A DNA stretch of 64,000 bases from positions 7,740,001 to 7,804,000 of the forward strand of contig NZ_CP016428.1 in the NCBI RefSeq assembly GCF_001693385.1, read 5' to 3'. A program made the translations under genes and the position numbers. The notes under the pieces are model-generated. The model was given only the letters and a program-made list of their open reading frames with translations. It did not search any database and was not told the origin of the DNA. The DNA comes from Bradyrhizobium icense. GTDB taxonomy: Bacteria > Pseudomonadota > Alphaproteobacteria > Rhizobiales > Xanthobacteraceae. Numbering within the stretch: position 1 is the stretch's first letter; every line of letters begins with the position of its first letter. Positions 43,842 through 53,504 of this stretch are shown here, one piece after another.

Positions 43842-45632
43842 TCAGAACGCTTCCGCCGCCAATTCCATGGTGGTCGCGCAACCGGACTGGATGCGCGCGA
43901 GATGCACGTGGGTTTCCGGCAGCATCCGCTCCATGAAGAAGCGGCCGGTCACCAGCTTGGTCGTCAGATAGGGGGTTGCGCCATCGGCCGCAATCTTGTC
44001 CTGCGCCACCTTGGCCATCCGCGCCCACATGTAGGCGAAGGCGACGTGACCGAACAATTGCATGTAGTCGGTGGCGGCGGCGCCGGCATTGTCGGGCTTC
44101 GCAAGCGCGTTCTGCATCAGCCAGCCGGTGGCCTGCTGCAAATGGCCGAGCGCGGTCGAGAGCGGGGTGACGAACGGCTTCATCGCCTCGTCGCCGCCGT
44201 GCTCCTTGGCGAAGCCTGCGACCTCGGCAAAGAACGCCATCGCGGCGCGGCCGCCGTTCCGCGGCAGCTTGCGGCCGACCAGATCGAGCGCCTGGATGCC
44301 GTTGGCACCCTCATAGAGCATGGCGATGCGCGCATCGCGCACGAACTGCTCCATGCCGTGCTCGGCGATATAGCCATGGCCGCCATACATCTGCTGCGCC
44401 AGCACCGCGTTGGAAAATCCGACGTCGGTCATCACGCCCTTCATGACCGGGGTCATCAGGCCCATATGGTCGTCGGCAGCCTCCCGGTCCTTCGGATCGG
44501 AAGAGCGGTGGGCGACATCGCTCTTCAGCGCGGTCCACACCACCATGGCGCGCGCCGCCTCGTTGAAGGCGCGGATGGTGAGCAGCACGCGGCGAACATC
44601 CGGATGCACGATGATCGGATCGGCCGGTTTCTCAGGCTCCTTGGCGCCGGTGAGCGAGCGGCCCTGCAGGCGCTCGCGCGCGTACTGCACGGCGTTCTGA
44701 TAGGCGACTTCGGACTGCGCCAGCCCCTGCACGGCGACGCCGAGGCGGGCCTCGTTCATCATCACGAACATGCCTTGCATGCCCTTGTTCTCTTCGCCGA
44801 TCAGCCAGCCGGTGGCGTTGTCGTAGTTCATCACGCACGTGGAATTGCCGTGGATGCCCATCTTGTGCTCGATCGAGCCGCAGGACACGCCGTTGCGCTG
44901 TCCCAGCGAACCGTCGGCATTGACCAGCACCTTCGGCACCACGAACAGCGACACGCCCTTGATGCCGGCGGGCGCGCCTTCGATGCGCGCCAGCACCAGA
45001 TGGATGATGTTCTCGGCAAGGTCATGCTCGCCTGACGAGATGAAGATCTTGGTGCCCGCGATCTTGTAGCTGCCGTCGGCCTGCTTTGCCGCCTTGGTGC
45101 GCAACAGGCCGAGATCCGTGCCGCATTGCGGCTCGGTGAGGTTCATGGTGCCGGTCCACTCGCCCGCCACCATCTTCGGCACGAACATCTTCTTTTGTTC
45201 GGGCTTGCCGTGCACCAGCAGCGCCGCGGTCGCGCCCATGGTCAGGCCGCCATACATCGAGAACGCCATGTTCGCCGCGCTCTGGAATTCGGTGACGACC
45301 TGGCTCAGCGTCACCGGCAGCCCCTGCCCGCCATATTCCGCGGGTGCCGACAGCCCGAGCCAGCCGCCTTCGGCCACCTGTTTGAAGGCTTCCTTGAAAC
45401 CTTTCGGCGTCGTTACCGAACCATCGTCATGCCGCTTGCAGCCTTCGAGATCGCCGACACGGTTGAGCGGCTGCAGCACCTCTTCGGAAAGTTTTGCGGC
45501 CTCGCCCAAAATCGCCTCGCGCACATCGGCGGAGGCGTCGGTGAAACCGGGCAGATTGTCGTAGCGATCGATCTGGAACACGTCGTTGAGCAGGAAGGTG
45601 ACGTCTTCCACGGGGGCTTTGTAGATCGGCAT
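43842..45632 (-). CDS. Acyl-CoA dehydrogenase, long form with C-terminal domain
   Basis: A 596-residue FAD enzyme. It has the ACAD blocks GLSAPAEYGGQGLP, MNLTEPQCGTDLGLLRTKA, KIFISSGEHDLAENIIHLVLAR and QMYGGHGYIAEHGMEQFVRDARI, followed by an extra C-terminal domain of about 130 residues. The longer length is typical of the FadE-like group with an acyl-CoA dehydrogenase C domain. It introduces the 2,3-double bond, the first step of beta-oxidation. It is the first gene of the three-gene fad operon. No fad regulator is adjacent, and a promoter is expected in 45633-45814. Confidence 0.92.
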   Translation of the reverse strand: MPIYKAPVEDVTFLLNDVFQIDRYDNLPGFTDASADVREAILGEAAKLSEEVLQPLNRVGDLEGCKRHDDGSVTTPKGFKEAFKQVAEGGWLGLSAPAEYGGQGLPVTLSQVVTEFQSAANMAFSMYGGLTMGATAALLVHGKPEQKKMFVPKMVAGEWTGTMNLTEPQCGTDLGLLRTKAAKQADGSYKIAGTKIFISSGEHDLAENIIHLVLARIEGAPAGIKGVSLFVVPKVLVNADGSLGQRNGVSCGSIEHKMGIHGNSTCVMNYDNATGWLIGEENKGMQGMFVMMNEARLGVAVQGLAQSEVAYQNAVQYARERLQGRSLTGAKEPEKPADPIIVHPDVRRVLLTIRAFNEAARAMVVWTALKSDVAHRSSDPKDREAADDHMGLMTPVMKGVMTDVGFSNAVLAQQMYGGHGYIAEHGMEQFVRDARIAMLYEGANGIQALDLVGRKLPRNGGRAAMAFFAEVAGFAKEHGGDEAMKPFVTPLSTALGHLQQATGWLMQNALAKPDNAGAAATDYMQLFGHVAFAYMWARMAKVAQDKIAADGATPYLTTKLVTGRFFMERMLPETHVHLARIQSGCATTMELAAEAF

Positions 45633-45814
45633 GGTGTTCTCCCGGCAGGGGCAAAGGGTGGCGCAGGCGCATGAATGAAATTCGTCGTGGCGTTCCGGAA
45701 CGAGACCTTATCCCGTTCCGGCAGTCCCAGGGAGTGAGCGGGTCAGCAAATATCCGGACAGCCATTGCGACATAAACGGCGCCGGAGATGGTCGCAGCCG
45801 TTGCTTCCTCTCCC

Positions 45815-46201
45815 TCACTGCTTGGCGAGTTGCTCCCCCATCAAGCGGTGCAGCAGATTGATTCCCTTCAGCGGACGCACCATCACCTTGAAGTGCGTGA
45901 TCTTACCGTCATCGCTGAACGTGATGATGTCGACGCCGTTGATCTTGATGCCCTCAATCTCATTTTCGAATTCGAGGACCGCGCCGTTCGGGCTGCGCCA
46001 TTCGCCTGTGTATTTGAAGCCGGGGCCGCCCAGCACCTTCTCGGCGCTCGCCAGATATTTGAAGGTGATGTCACGCCCGCGCTGCGGCGTGTGCACGACG
46101 GGGCTTTCGAACACCGCGTCCGGGTGTAACAAGTCCCACAACGCCGCCGTGTCATGGGACTTCATGTAGCCGTACCACTTGTCGAGGCCGCTCATGGTCA
46201 T
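45815..46201 (-). CDS. NTF2-like (SnoaL-type) protein
   Basis: A 128-residue small alpha+beta protein of the nuclear transport factor 2/SnoaL fold: WYGYMKSHDTAALWDLLHPDAVFESPVVHTPQRGRD, then GGPGFKYTGEWR and a C-terminal FKVMVRPLKGINLLHR. Such proteins bind or convert small hydrophobic ligands. The ATG at 46201 is preferred over two neighbours because AGGAG is 5 bp upstream. It is divergent from the PadR regulator, which probably controls it. Function otherwise unknown. Confidence 0.78.
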   Translation of the reverse strand: MTMSGLDKWYGYMKSHDTAALWDLLHPDAVFESPVVHTPQRGRDITFKYLASAEKVLGGPGFKYTGEWRSPNGAVLEFENEIEGIKINGVDIITFSDDGKITHFKVMVRPLKGINLLHRLMGEQLAKQ

Positions 46202-46259
46202 CATGTCTCCTCTAGCGGGCGATGACGGGCAGGCGCCGGGAATGGACTTCTCCGGAGCT

Positions 46260-46295
46260 TATGCGCGTTGACGCATATGCAACTTTATGCATAAT
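46260..46295. promoter_or_regulatory. Candidate PadR operator region
   Basis: TATGCG (46260-46265) and CGCATA (46272-46277) form an inverted repeat, and a further TATGC/GCATA pair follows to 46295. These repeated ATGC half-sites lie between the divergent NTF2-like and PadR genes, and PadR proteins commonly bind ATG-type palindromes. Confidence 0.45.
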
Positions 46296-46327
46296 GTCAA
46301 ATCAAATGAAAGCCGGAGACCGGTGTC

Positions 46328-46924
46328 TTGGCGCTTGGTGACGCGATCCTCGCCTGCCTGACCGAACGTCCGATGACGGGCTATGAGCTCGCCAAGACGT
46401 TCGACAACTCCATTGGATTCTTCTGGAAGGCCGACCACCAGCAAATTTATCGGGAGCTCACCAAGCTTCGCGACCGCGGCCACATCCAGGGCCGCGAGGT
46501 GGTGCAGTCCGGCAAGCCCAACAAGCTGGTTTACACGCTCACGCCCGAGGGCCGCGCCGCGCTCCGGCACTGGGCTGCGCGGCCGAGCGTTCCGGCATCG
46601 ATCAAGGACGACCTCTTGGTGCGGCTCTATGCGCTCGATAGTGTCGACATTGAACCGTTGCGCACCGACCTGATGGCGCGGCTGGAACATCACCGCGACC
46701 GTTTCGCTCGCTACGAGCGCCTGCTCAACAAGCGATTCCCCGACGGCACGGCGCCGCCGGCCGACGTCGGCAAATTGCTCGGCCTTCGCATCGGCCTCGC
46801 CCACGAGCGCGCCGTGGCGGAGTGGTGCGAAGAGGCGATCGAGGCGCTGTCGGCCCTGTCTTCCGGCGTGGAGCGGAGCAATGTCGTGCAGATCGAGGAC
46901 AACAAGCGCGAAAACAACGCCTAG
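46328..46924 (+). CDS. PadR-family transcriptional regulator
   Basis: A 198-residue regulator. The N-terminal PadR winged helix reads ALGDAILACLTERPMTGYELAK, then GFFWKADHQQIYRELTKLRDRGHI and YTLTPEGRAAL. The C-terminal half is helical (PadR C type), for dimerisation. The start is TTG at 46328; no in-frame ATG is available and a stop lies upstream in frame. It is divergent from the NTF2-like gene with a candidate operator between. The ligand is not predictable. Confidence 0.88.
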   Translation: MALGDAILACLTERPMTGYELAKTFDNSIGFFWKADHQQIYRELTKLRDRGHIQGREVVQSGKPNKLVYTLTPEGRAALRHWAARPSVPASIKDDLLVRLYALDSVDIEPLRTDLMARLEHHRDRFARYERLLNKRFPDGTAPPADVGKLLGLRIGLAHERAVAEWCEEAIEALSALSSGVERSNVVQIEDNKRENNA

Positions 46925-47114
46925 CGCCGGCCGATTTGGCCGCCCGGTAACTTTTGGGGCCGTCCGTCCCATTCCTTAACCCCTTCTTTACCGTAACGCG
47001 AAAAAGTCAGTTCCGAGGCAGGCGACCTGCGCGGAAATACGATTGTCTCTTCACTGGGACGCGCGGGGAGGTTGATGGCGCAGGTGGGGCGCCGTAGCGG
47101 AACCGGACGAGAGC

Positions 47115-50100
47115 ATGAATTCGCGCGTATCGTGGAGTGTTGACGGCATCGATCCATCGGTCCGCGACAGGGCCGAGGCGGCAGCGCGCCGTGCCGGCAT
47201 GTCGTTGAACGACTGGCTCAATTCCACCATCGGCGAACCGGCCCCGCCCAATTTCGGCGCGGCTTCCGGTCAGCGGCCGGCGACGCCGGGCCGGCAGATC
47301 CCCGACGTGGCCGATATTCACCAGCGGCTGGATTCGATCACCAAACAGATCGAGCAGATTTCGCGTCCCGCGGCCCGCGGCGAGGCTGCCCATGGCGAGC
47401 CGACGGTGGCCCGCCAGCTCAACGACGCTATTTCGCGCCTCGACGCGCGGCTGTCGCAGATTTCGAATCCCGTGCCGGCGCGTCAGGCCCAGATGCAGGA
47501 GAGGCAGCGGCAGACCGATTTGGTGGAGCGTGCCGCGGCCCAGGTCTATCGCCCCGCGCCGCCGCTCAGGCCGGCCTCGATGGACTTTGCGATCGCCGAA
47601 ATCGCCGCGCGCCAGAACGAACTCGACACGCCGCCGCCGCGCCAGATGCCGCCGCGCAACGCCGCGCCGACGGCCTCGGCCGCACAGTCCCATTCCGCGC
47701 AGCCCACAACGCAGCCCGCGCCTGCAGGGCCGGACTTTTCTTCGCTCGAACGGCACCTGATCAAGATCACGAGCCAGATCGAGGCGCTGCAGCGCCCCGA
47801 CCACATCGAGCAGTCGATTGCGGCGTTCCGCAGCGAGCTCGCCGAAATCCGTCAGGCCATCACCGAGGCGGTGCCGCGCCGGGAGATCGAATCGCTTGAA
47901 AACGAAATCCGCTCGCTGTCCCGCCGCATCGACGACAGCCGCCACAACGGCACTGACGGCCAGATGCTGGCCAACATCGAGAGCGCGCTCGGCGAAATCC
48001 GCGAAGCGTTGCGCTCGCTGACACCGGCCGAGCAACTCACCGGCTACGACGAGGCGATCCGCAACCTCGGCGCCAAGCTCGACCTGATCCTGCGCTCGAA
48101 CGACGATCCGTCGACGGTGCAGCAGCTCGAGAGCGCGATCGCAGCGCTGCGCGGAATTGTGTCCAACGTCGCCTCCAACGACGCGCTGGCCCGTCTCGCC
48201 GATGACGTCCACACGTTGTCGGCCAAGGTCGACCAGCTTTCCCGCTTTGACGGCAACAGCGATGCCTTCGGCCTTCTCGAGCAGCGCCTGGCCGCGCTGA
48301 CCTCGACGCTGGAATCCCGCCAGCCGCCGGCCGCGGGCGAGAATTCGGAATATGTCGAAAACGCGCTGCGCTCGCTGTCGGAGCGGCTCGACCGCATTCC
48401 GGTCGGCAACGACAATGCGTCGGCGTTTGCCCATCTCGAACAGCGCGTCTCGTATCTCTTGGAGCGCCTCGAAGCCTCCAACGATCGTTCCGCCGCGCCA
48501 CCCATCGACCTCGGACGGGTCGAGGAAGGCTTGCACGACATTCTGCGTTCTCTCGAACGTCAGCACGCCAGCCTCGTCGCACTCGCCGATTCCAACCGCA
48601 ATTCCGGCGGTGCAGCAGCGCCGATGGACACCGGCATCGTCGATCTGGTGAAGCGCGAACTGTCCGACATCCGCTTCAGCCAGTCGGAAACCGACCGCCG
48701 CACCCAGGATTCGCTGGAGACGGTTCACAACACGCTCGGCCATGTAGTCGATCGCCTGTCCATGATCGAAGGCGATCTGCGCGGCGTACGCGGCGCGGCA
48801 CCGGCTACGTCCGCGGCTCCGCCTGCAGCGGCCGAAATGAGCGAGGAAGCGCCCCGCCCCACGACGCCGCTGATGACCTATGCGCAGCAAACGAGGCCGG
48901 AACTGCCGAACCCTGCCGCGCTGCAGGGGAATGCTCCGGAGCCCTTTGCTGCCGCCCCGCGCGAATTCCACGCCGTGCAGCCGGCCGCGCCGGTCGCCGC
49001 CCCGCTATTGCCGCCGCGCGCGATCAGCGAAATTTTGGAGCCGCATGCATCAGCGCCGCGCACCGCGATCGCGCCGGAATTGCCGCCGGATCATCCGCTT
49101 GAGCCGGGCACGCGGCCGCCCGCGCGCATGTCGTCGCCGTCGGAACGGATCGCCGCTTCCGAAAACGCCATCAGCGAGATTGCTCCCCCGCCCAAGGAGC
49201 CGGTCAGCTCGTCAAGCTTCATTGCCGCGGCGCGCCGCGCCGCGCAGGCCGCTGCCGCCGCGCCCCCGCCAGAGAAAGCCGGACGTTCGGCTACGAAGGC
49301 CGCAGCGAAGGACAAGGGCGGCGACAAGGCCAAGGCCGGCGACAAGAACGCCGCGAACATTTCCTCCAAAATCCGCTCGCTGCTGGTCGGCGCGAGCGTG
49401 GTCGTGATCGTGCTCGGCACCTTCAAGATGGCGATGACGCTGCTGGATACCGGCAGCGCGCTGCAACTGCCGATGATGGAACAGCGCAGCGAGCCGGCTC
49501 CACCGGCGCAGGCCCCCGCGCCCGCTGAGAGCAGCGCAAGGCCCGCGCCCGCAATGCCCGCGCCGCAGGCGCCCTCGATGATCTCGCCAACGCCGGTCGA
49601 GAAGCAGTCGAACAATTCTTCCGCACCCAACATGCTGGACAGCGCGCGGGTCGCGGCTCCGCCGCAGGCCGCGGCATCTCCGGTTACGGCCAGCGATATC
49701 ACCGGCGCGATCCAGGCGATGCCGGCCAGCGGCGCCAAGCTTGCGATGATCGCGGTGCCGCCGAGCGAGCGGCTGCCCGACGGCATCGGCGGGCCGGTTT
49801 TGCGCGCCGCCGCGCTGAAGGGCGACCCGACCGCGGCTTACGAGGTCGGCGTGCGCTTTGCCGAAGGCAGGGGCGTCGCCTCGAACCTTGACGAGGCCGC
49901 CAAATGGTACGACCGCGCGGCGCAGGCCGGCGTGGTGCCCGCGCTGTTCCGGCTCGGCACCTTCTACGAGAAGGGCCTGAGCGTGAAGAAGGACGTCGAT
50001 ATAGCACAGCGTTACTATTTGCAGGCGGCCGAGCGCGGCAGCGCCAAGGCGATGCATAATCTGGCCGTGCTCGACGCCGACGGCGGCGGCAAGGGCGCCA

Positions 50101-50474
50101 ACTACAAGAGCGCGTCGATCTGGTTCCGCAAAGCCGCCGATCGCGGCGTCGCCGACAGCCAGTTCAACCTCGGCATCCTCTATGCCCGCGGCATCGGTGT
50201 CGAACAGAACCTCGCCGAATCCTTCAAATGGTTCAGCCTCGCCGCCGCCCAGGGCGACGCGGACGCCGGCCGCAAGCGCGACGATGTTGCGAAGCGCCTC
50301 GACGCCCAGTCGCTGGCCGCCGCGAGACTCGCGATCCAGACCTTCACGGTGGAGCCGCAGCCCGAAGACGCCGTCAACGTAGCGTCTCCCGCCGGCGGCT
50401 GGGATTCCGCGCCGGCCACCGCCAAGCCAGCCGCCAAGCCGGCGGCTTCCAAGCGCACCGTCGCCGTTCAGTAA
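47115..50474 (+). CDS. Large coiled-coil/Sel1-repeat membrane protein (PodJ-like)
   Basis: A 1119-residue protein. The N-terminus (MNSRVSWSVDGIDPSVRDRAEAAARRAGMSLNDWLN, split by region at 1-20 and 21-36) leads to a long coiled-coil-rich, Gln/Glu-rich region (about 70-560). Then come a Pro/Ala linker and a single TM helix near 754-774 (SLLVGASVVVIVLG). After a second Pro/Ala linker are Sel1-like repeats at about 893-1065 (AAYEVGVRFAEGRGVASNLDEAAKWYDRAA). This order, cytoplasmic coiled coil, TM, periplasmic Sel1, is that of polar localisation factor PodJ and relatives. Polarity role is inferred. Confidence 0.82.
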   Translation: MNSRVSWSVDGIDPSVRDRAEAAARRAGMSLNDWLNSTIGEPAPPNFGAASGQRPATPGRQIPDVADIHQRLDSITKQIEQISRPAARGEAAHGEPTVARQLNDAISRLDARLSQISNPVPARQAQMQERQRQTDLVERAAAQVYRPAPPLRPASMDFAIAEIAARQNELDTPPPRQMPPRNAAPTASAAQSHSAQPTTQPAPAGPDFSSLERHLIKITSQIEALQRPDHIEQSIAAFRSELAEIRQAITEAVPRREIESLENEIRSLSRRIDDSRHNGTDGQMLANIESALGEIREALRSLTPAEQLTGYDEAIRNLGAKLDLILRSNDDPSTVQQLESAIAALRGIVSNVASNDALARLADDVHTLSAKVDQLSRFDGNSDAFGLLEQRLAALTSTLESRQPPAAGENSEYVENALRSLSERLDRIPVGNDNASAFAHLEQRVSYLLERLEASNDRSAAPPIDLGRVEEGLHDILRSLERQHASLVALADSNRNSGGAAAPMDTGIVDLVKRELSDIRFSQSETDRRTQDSLETVHNTLGHVVDRLSMIEGDLRGVRGAAPATSAAPPAAAEMSEEAPRPTTPLMTYAQQTRPELPNPAALQGNAPEPFAAAPREFHAVQPAAPVAAPLLPPRAISEILEPHASAPRTAIAPELPPDHPLEPGTRPPARMSSPSERIAASENAISEIAPPPKEPVSSSSFIAAARRAAQAAAAAPPPEKAGRSATKAAAKDKGGDKAKAGDKNAANISSKIRSLLVGASVVVIVLGTFKMAMTLLDTGSALQLPMMEQRSEPAPPAQAPAPAESSARPAPAMPAPQAPSMISPTPVEKQSNNSSAPNMLDSARVAAPPQAAASPVTASDITGAIQAMPASGAKLAMIAVPPSERLPDGIGGPVLRAAALKGDPTAAYEVGVRFAEGRGVASNLDEAAKWYDRAAQAGVVPALFRLGTFYEKGLSVKKDVDIAQRYYLQAAERGSAKAMHNLAVLDADGGGKGANYKSASIWFRKAADRGVADSQFNLGILYARGIGVEQNLAESFKWFSLAAAQGDADAGRKRDDVAKRLDAQSLAAARLAIQTFTVEPQPEDAVNVASPAGGWDSAPATAKPAAKPAASKRTVAVQ

Positions 50475-50588
50475 GACGGGCCGCGATGCCCCGGCATCGC
50501 CGCCACATCCTCGGCCACAAATCTGTATAATGCTGTCGGCAAGACTAGGTCCGATCCCGAAAGGGTCGGCATATGCAACGAGGGCCGA

Positions 50589-51392
50589 TTGTCGACTGGA
50601 GACAGCCAGGGCGGGGAAAATCGCTTCCGCAAATCGCCGACAGGCCCTGCGGTCGCGCCGCCGCGCATCCCACCCGGTCAGGCCCCGGCGCCGCCGGCCC
50701 GGCCACCCCGGCGTAGACGACATTTCTGGTCGGTCGCTATTTTCATCCTGCTGGTGGCCGGCGTCTGCATTCGCGCCTGGCGGGACCTGTCGCAGCCGGA
50801 GGCCTGGCACTATTGGAAGGACCAGTACGTCTCGCCAAGCCTGACGTCGGAGGTGATCGACACGCTTCATCTCGACGGTTCGAGCAAAGGCCGGCGCGCG
50901 CTGTTCGTCAGCGGGACGATCGGCCCAGCCGCAGCGAACTGGTTTCGCGGCAGACTGGAGCAGGCCAACCTCGCGCCAGGCGATATCGTCCTGCTCGCTT
51001 CCCCCGGCGGCGATCTGAACCAGGCGGCGATCATGGGCGAGATCATCCGGTCGCGCGCGCTGGCGACTGCGGTCGGCAGCACGGATGCTTCCGGCCGCGT
51101 CAAGCCGGCCTATTGCGCCAGCGCCTGCGTGCTCGTCTATGCCGGCGGCAAGACCCGCTTCGGCGTCTTGGGCTCGGCCCTCGGCGTTCATCGCTTTGTC
51201 ACCACCCGGCCCGTGGAGGACCCCGTCGCCGAGGCGCAGCGGATCTCCGGCGCGGTACTGGGCTATATGACCAAAATGGGGGTCTCGTCCTCCATCGTGG
51301 AAGCGATGTCTGAGACGAGGGAAATTCGCTGGCTAAACCCCAAGCAAGCGCTCGCGATGAACCTCGTCACCGACCCGCTTGGCAAGCCCTGA
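50589..51392 (+). CDS. Membrane-anchored ClpP/crotonase-fold protein
   Basis: A 267-residue protein. The Pro/Arg-rich N-terminus is followed by one TM helix (about residues 47-62, VAIFILLVAGVCIRAW), then a ClpP-like domain: FVSGTIGPAAANWFRGRLE, LLASPGGDLNQAAIMGEIIR and AYCASACVLVYAGG, where SAC could carry the Ser nucleophile. The fold resembles periplasmic ClpP-like proteins (COG3904). A TTG at 50589 is used because it has AGGG upstream and no ATG is in frame before the TM. It could be a protease or a non-catalytic relative. Confidence 0.75.
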   Translation: MSTGDSQGGENRFRKSPTGPAVAPPRIPPGQAPAPPARPPRRRRHFWSVAIFILLVAGVCIRAWRDLSQPEAWHYWKDQYVSPSLTSEVIDTLHLDGSSKGRRALFVSGTIGPAAANWFRGRLEQANLAPGDIVLLASPGGDLNQAAIMGEIIRSRALATAVGSTDASGRVKPAYCASACVLVYAGGKTRFGVLGSALGVHRFVTTRPVEDPVAEAQRISGAVLGYMTKMGVSSSIVEAMSETREIRWLNPKQALAMNLVTDPLGKP

Positions 51393-51674
51393 GACCGCCG
51401 ACTGCTGCGGCCGGCGCACGGCCCTGCGCCCCGCGGATTTGTAACAGCGTTTCAACAGCCCAACGGCAGCAGGGCACATAGCAAAAATTTGCCTTCCCAG
51501 GCGTTTTTAGTCCCTCACGCTGCCGAATTCAGTTATGCAAAGGCGCGGGAACCGGCCCTGCGCACGCAAACGTGCATGCGCGAACCGGATTCCACTGCCG
51601 GCAAATACAAGAGAAACCATGCCGCGAGCGGCCCCTCTGCCGTCTTGCAGCGAAGCTACAAAAAGCAGACGCGC

Positions 51675-52601
51675 GTGCAGCTCTACCTCCCGATCGCCGA
51701 CATTCCGGTCAATGTCTTCCTCATCCTGGCGATGGGCGCGGCGGTAGGGTTCGTCTCCGGCATGTTCGGGATCGGCGGCGGCTTCCTGATGACGCCGCTG
51801 TTGATCTTTGTCGGTATTGCGCCCGCGGTTGCCGTCGCCTCCGTCGCCAGCCACATCGCGGCATCCTCGTTCTCCGGCGCGATATCCTATTGGCGGCGGC
51901 GCGCCATCGATCCGGTCCTGGCGGTGGTGCTGCTGAGCGGCGGCAGTTTGGGCACGGCGCTGGGGGTGTGGACCTTCACGCTGCTGCGCTCCCTCGGTCA
52001 GCTCGATCTTATGATCGCGACGTCCTACGTGATCCTGCTGACCACCGTCGGCGGCCTGATGTTCTGGGAAGGCCTGCGGGCGCTGCTGAGGGCCCGCCAC
52101 GGCGGTCCGGTCACCACGCGCCGCCCGGGCAGCCATGTCTGGATCCATGGCCTGCCGCTGAAGATGCGCTTCAAGCGCTCCAAGATCTATCTCTCCGTCA
52201 TTCCCGTCGTCGCGATCGGCCTGATTATCGGCTTCATCGGCGCCGTGATGGGCATCGGCGGCGGCTTCATCCTGGTGCCGCTGTTGATTTACGTGCTGCG
52301 GGTGCCGACCTCGACCGTGATCGGGACCTCGATGGTGCTCACCCTCGTCACGATGGTGTTCGCCACCATGCTGCACGCCGTGACGAATCATCTCGTCGAT
52401 GCGGTGCTGGCGCTGATCCTGATGGTCGGCGGCGTCACCGGCGCCCAGTTTGGCGCCCGCGCGGGGCAGAAGATCCGCGGCGAACATTTGCGGCTCCTGC
52501 TCGGGCTGCTGGTTCTCGCCGTCGGCATTCGTTTCGCCGTTGAACTGGTGATCCGGCCCGAGGACCTCTTCACCGTGCGGGAAACAGGAGTGACGGGATG
52601 A
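51675..52601 (+). CDS. TauE/SafE family sulfite/organosulfonate exporter-like permease
   Basis: A 308-residue membrane protein with about eight helices. The two characteristic repeats are GFVSGMFGIGGGFLMTPLLIF and GFIGAVMGIGGGFILVPLLIY. This family moves sulfite, sulfoacetate or similar anions. GTG at 51675 (QLYLPIADIPVNVF) is the likely start; the longer frame is not conserved. It overlaps the following TIGR02186-type gene by 4 bp, a standard pairing. No taurine or sulfonate genes adjoin it here. Confidence 0.88.
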   Translation: MQLYLPIADIPVNVFLILAMGAAVGFVSGMFGIGGGFLMTPLLIFVGIAPAVAVASVASHIAASSFSGAISYWRRRAIDPVLAVVLLSGGSLGTALGVWTFTLLRSLGQLDLMIATSYVILLTTVGGLMFWEGLRALLRARHGGPVTTRRPGSHVWIHGLPLKMRFKRSKIYLSVIPVVAIGLIIGFIGAVMGIGGGFILVPLLIYVLRVPTSTVIGTSMVLTLVTMVFATMLHAVTNHLVDAVLALILMVGGVTGAQFGARAGQKIRGEHLRLLLGLLVLAVGIRFAVELVIRPEDLFTVRETGVTG

Positions 52602-53380
52602 CCGCGCGCCTCACCCGCACACTCGGATGGCTGGTGTTGGGCGCGGTGCTCGCGGCGTCGCCGGTTCGGGCCGAACGGCTGATCGTGTCGGTGTCGAATC
52701 ACCGCGTCACCGTGACGCCGAACTATTCGGGCGAGGAACTGGTGCTGTTCGGCTCGGTGGAGAAGGATGCTTCGACACCGGCCAACCGCAGCTACGATCT
52801 GGTGGTGACGGTTGCCGGCCCGCGCGCCGACATGGTGACGCGGCGCAAGGAGCGCCGGTTCGGGATCTGGATCAACACCGACTCCCGGCAGTTCCTCAAA
52901 GTGCCGACCTACCTGGCGCTGTTTTCCAACCGTCCGTTCGACGCCATCGCCTCGCCCGAGGTGCAGCGGCGGCAGCAGCTCGGGCTCAACAACGTGTTGC
53001 TGACCCAGCGTGTCGGCGGCGACTACGCCGACGTCGTGCCTGACGACGCATTCCGCAGCGCCTTCGTGCGGCTGCGCAAGCAGCACGGCCTCTATCGCGA
53101 GGAGACCTCGGCGGTGACATTCCTGACGCCGACGCTGTTCCGCACCGGAATTCCTCTGCCTGCGGAAGTGCCGATCGGCACCTATACGGTCGAGATCAAG
53201 CTGTTCGCCGAAGGCGCGCTGGTGGCCAAGACGGACACTGCGTTCGAAATCGTAAAAGTCGGCTTCGAGCAATTCGTCGCCACCGCCGCACGACAAAATG
53301 GATTTGCCTACGGGTTAGTCACTGCCTTCATGGCGCTGATGACGGGATGGATGGCGTCGATCGTGTTCCGGAAGGATTGA
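52598..53380 (+). CDS. TIGR02186 family membrane-anchored periplasmic protein
   Basis: A 260-residue protein with a signal peptide (about residues 1-25, ending PVRAE), a long periplasmic domain (ERLIVSVSNHRVTVTPNYSGEELVLFG, FGIWINTDSRQFL) and a C-terminal TM helix (AYGLVTAFMALMTGWMASIVF). This is the protein regularly encoded with TauE/SafE permeases. It starts in a 4-bp overlap with the permease gene and is likely an accessory subunit. Its biochemical role is unknown. Confidence 0.88.
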   Translation: MTARLTRTLGWLVLGAVLAASPVRAERLIVSVSNHRVTVTPNYSGEELVLFGSVEKDASTPANRSYDLVVTVAGPRADMVTRRKERRFGIWINTDSRQFLKVPTYLALFSNRPFDAIASPEVQRRQQLGLNNVLLTQRVGGDYADVVPDDAFRSAFVRLRKQHGLYREETSAVTFLTPTLFRTGIPLPAEVPIGTYTVEIKLFAEGALVAKTDTAFEIVKVGFEQFVATAARQNGFAYGLVTAFMALMTGWMASIVFRKD

Positions 53381-53504
53381 AACCAAGACCACCAGCCACA
53401 AAGAATACTTGGAGCCAAATCAAAAATCTCTTCACAGCCTCTCGGGGTGAGAGATCACATCGATTCAGGCCTACTTCATATGCCTTAGCCGCTGACGAGG
53501 CGGC

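Noticed and set aside
46921..48971. Long open frame (about 650 codons) on the minus strand opposite the PodJ-like gene
   Set aside because: It is Arg-rich, has no family resemblance, and is the antisense shadow of a strong coding sequence in GC-rich DNA.
49212..51191. Another ~660-codon minus-strand open frame
   Set aside because: It lies fully opposite the Sel1 and ClpP-fold genes and shows only low-complexity composition.
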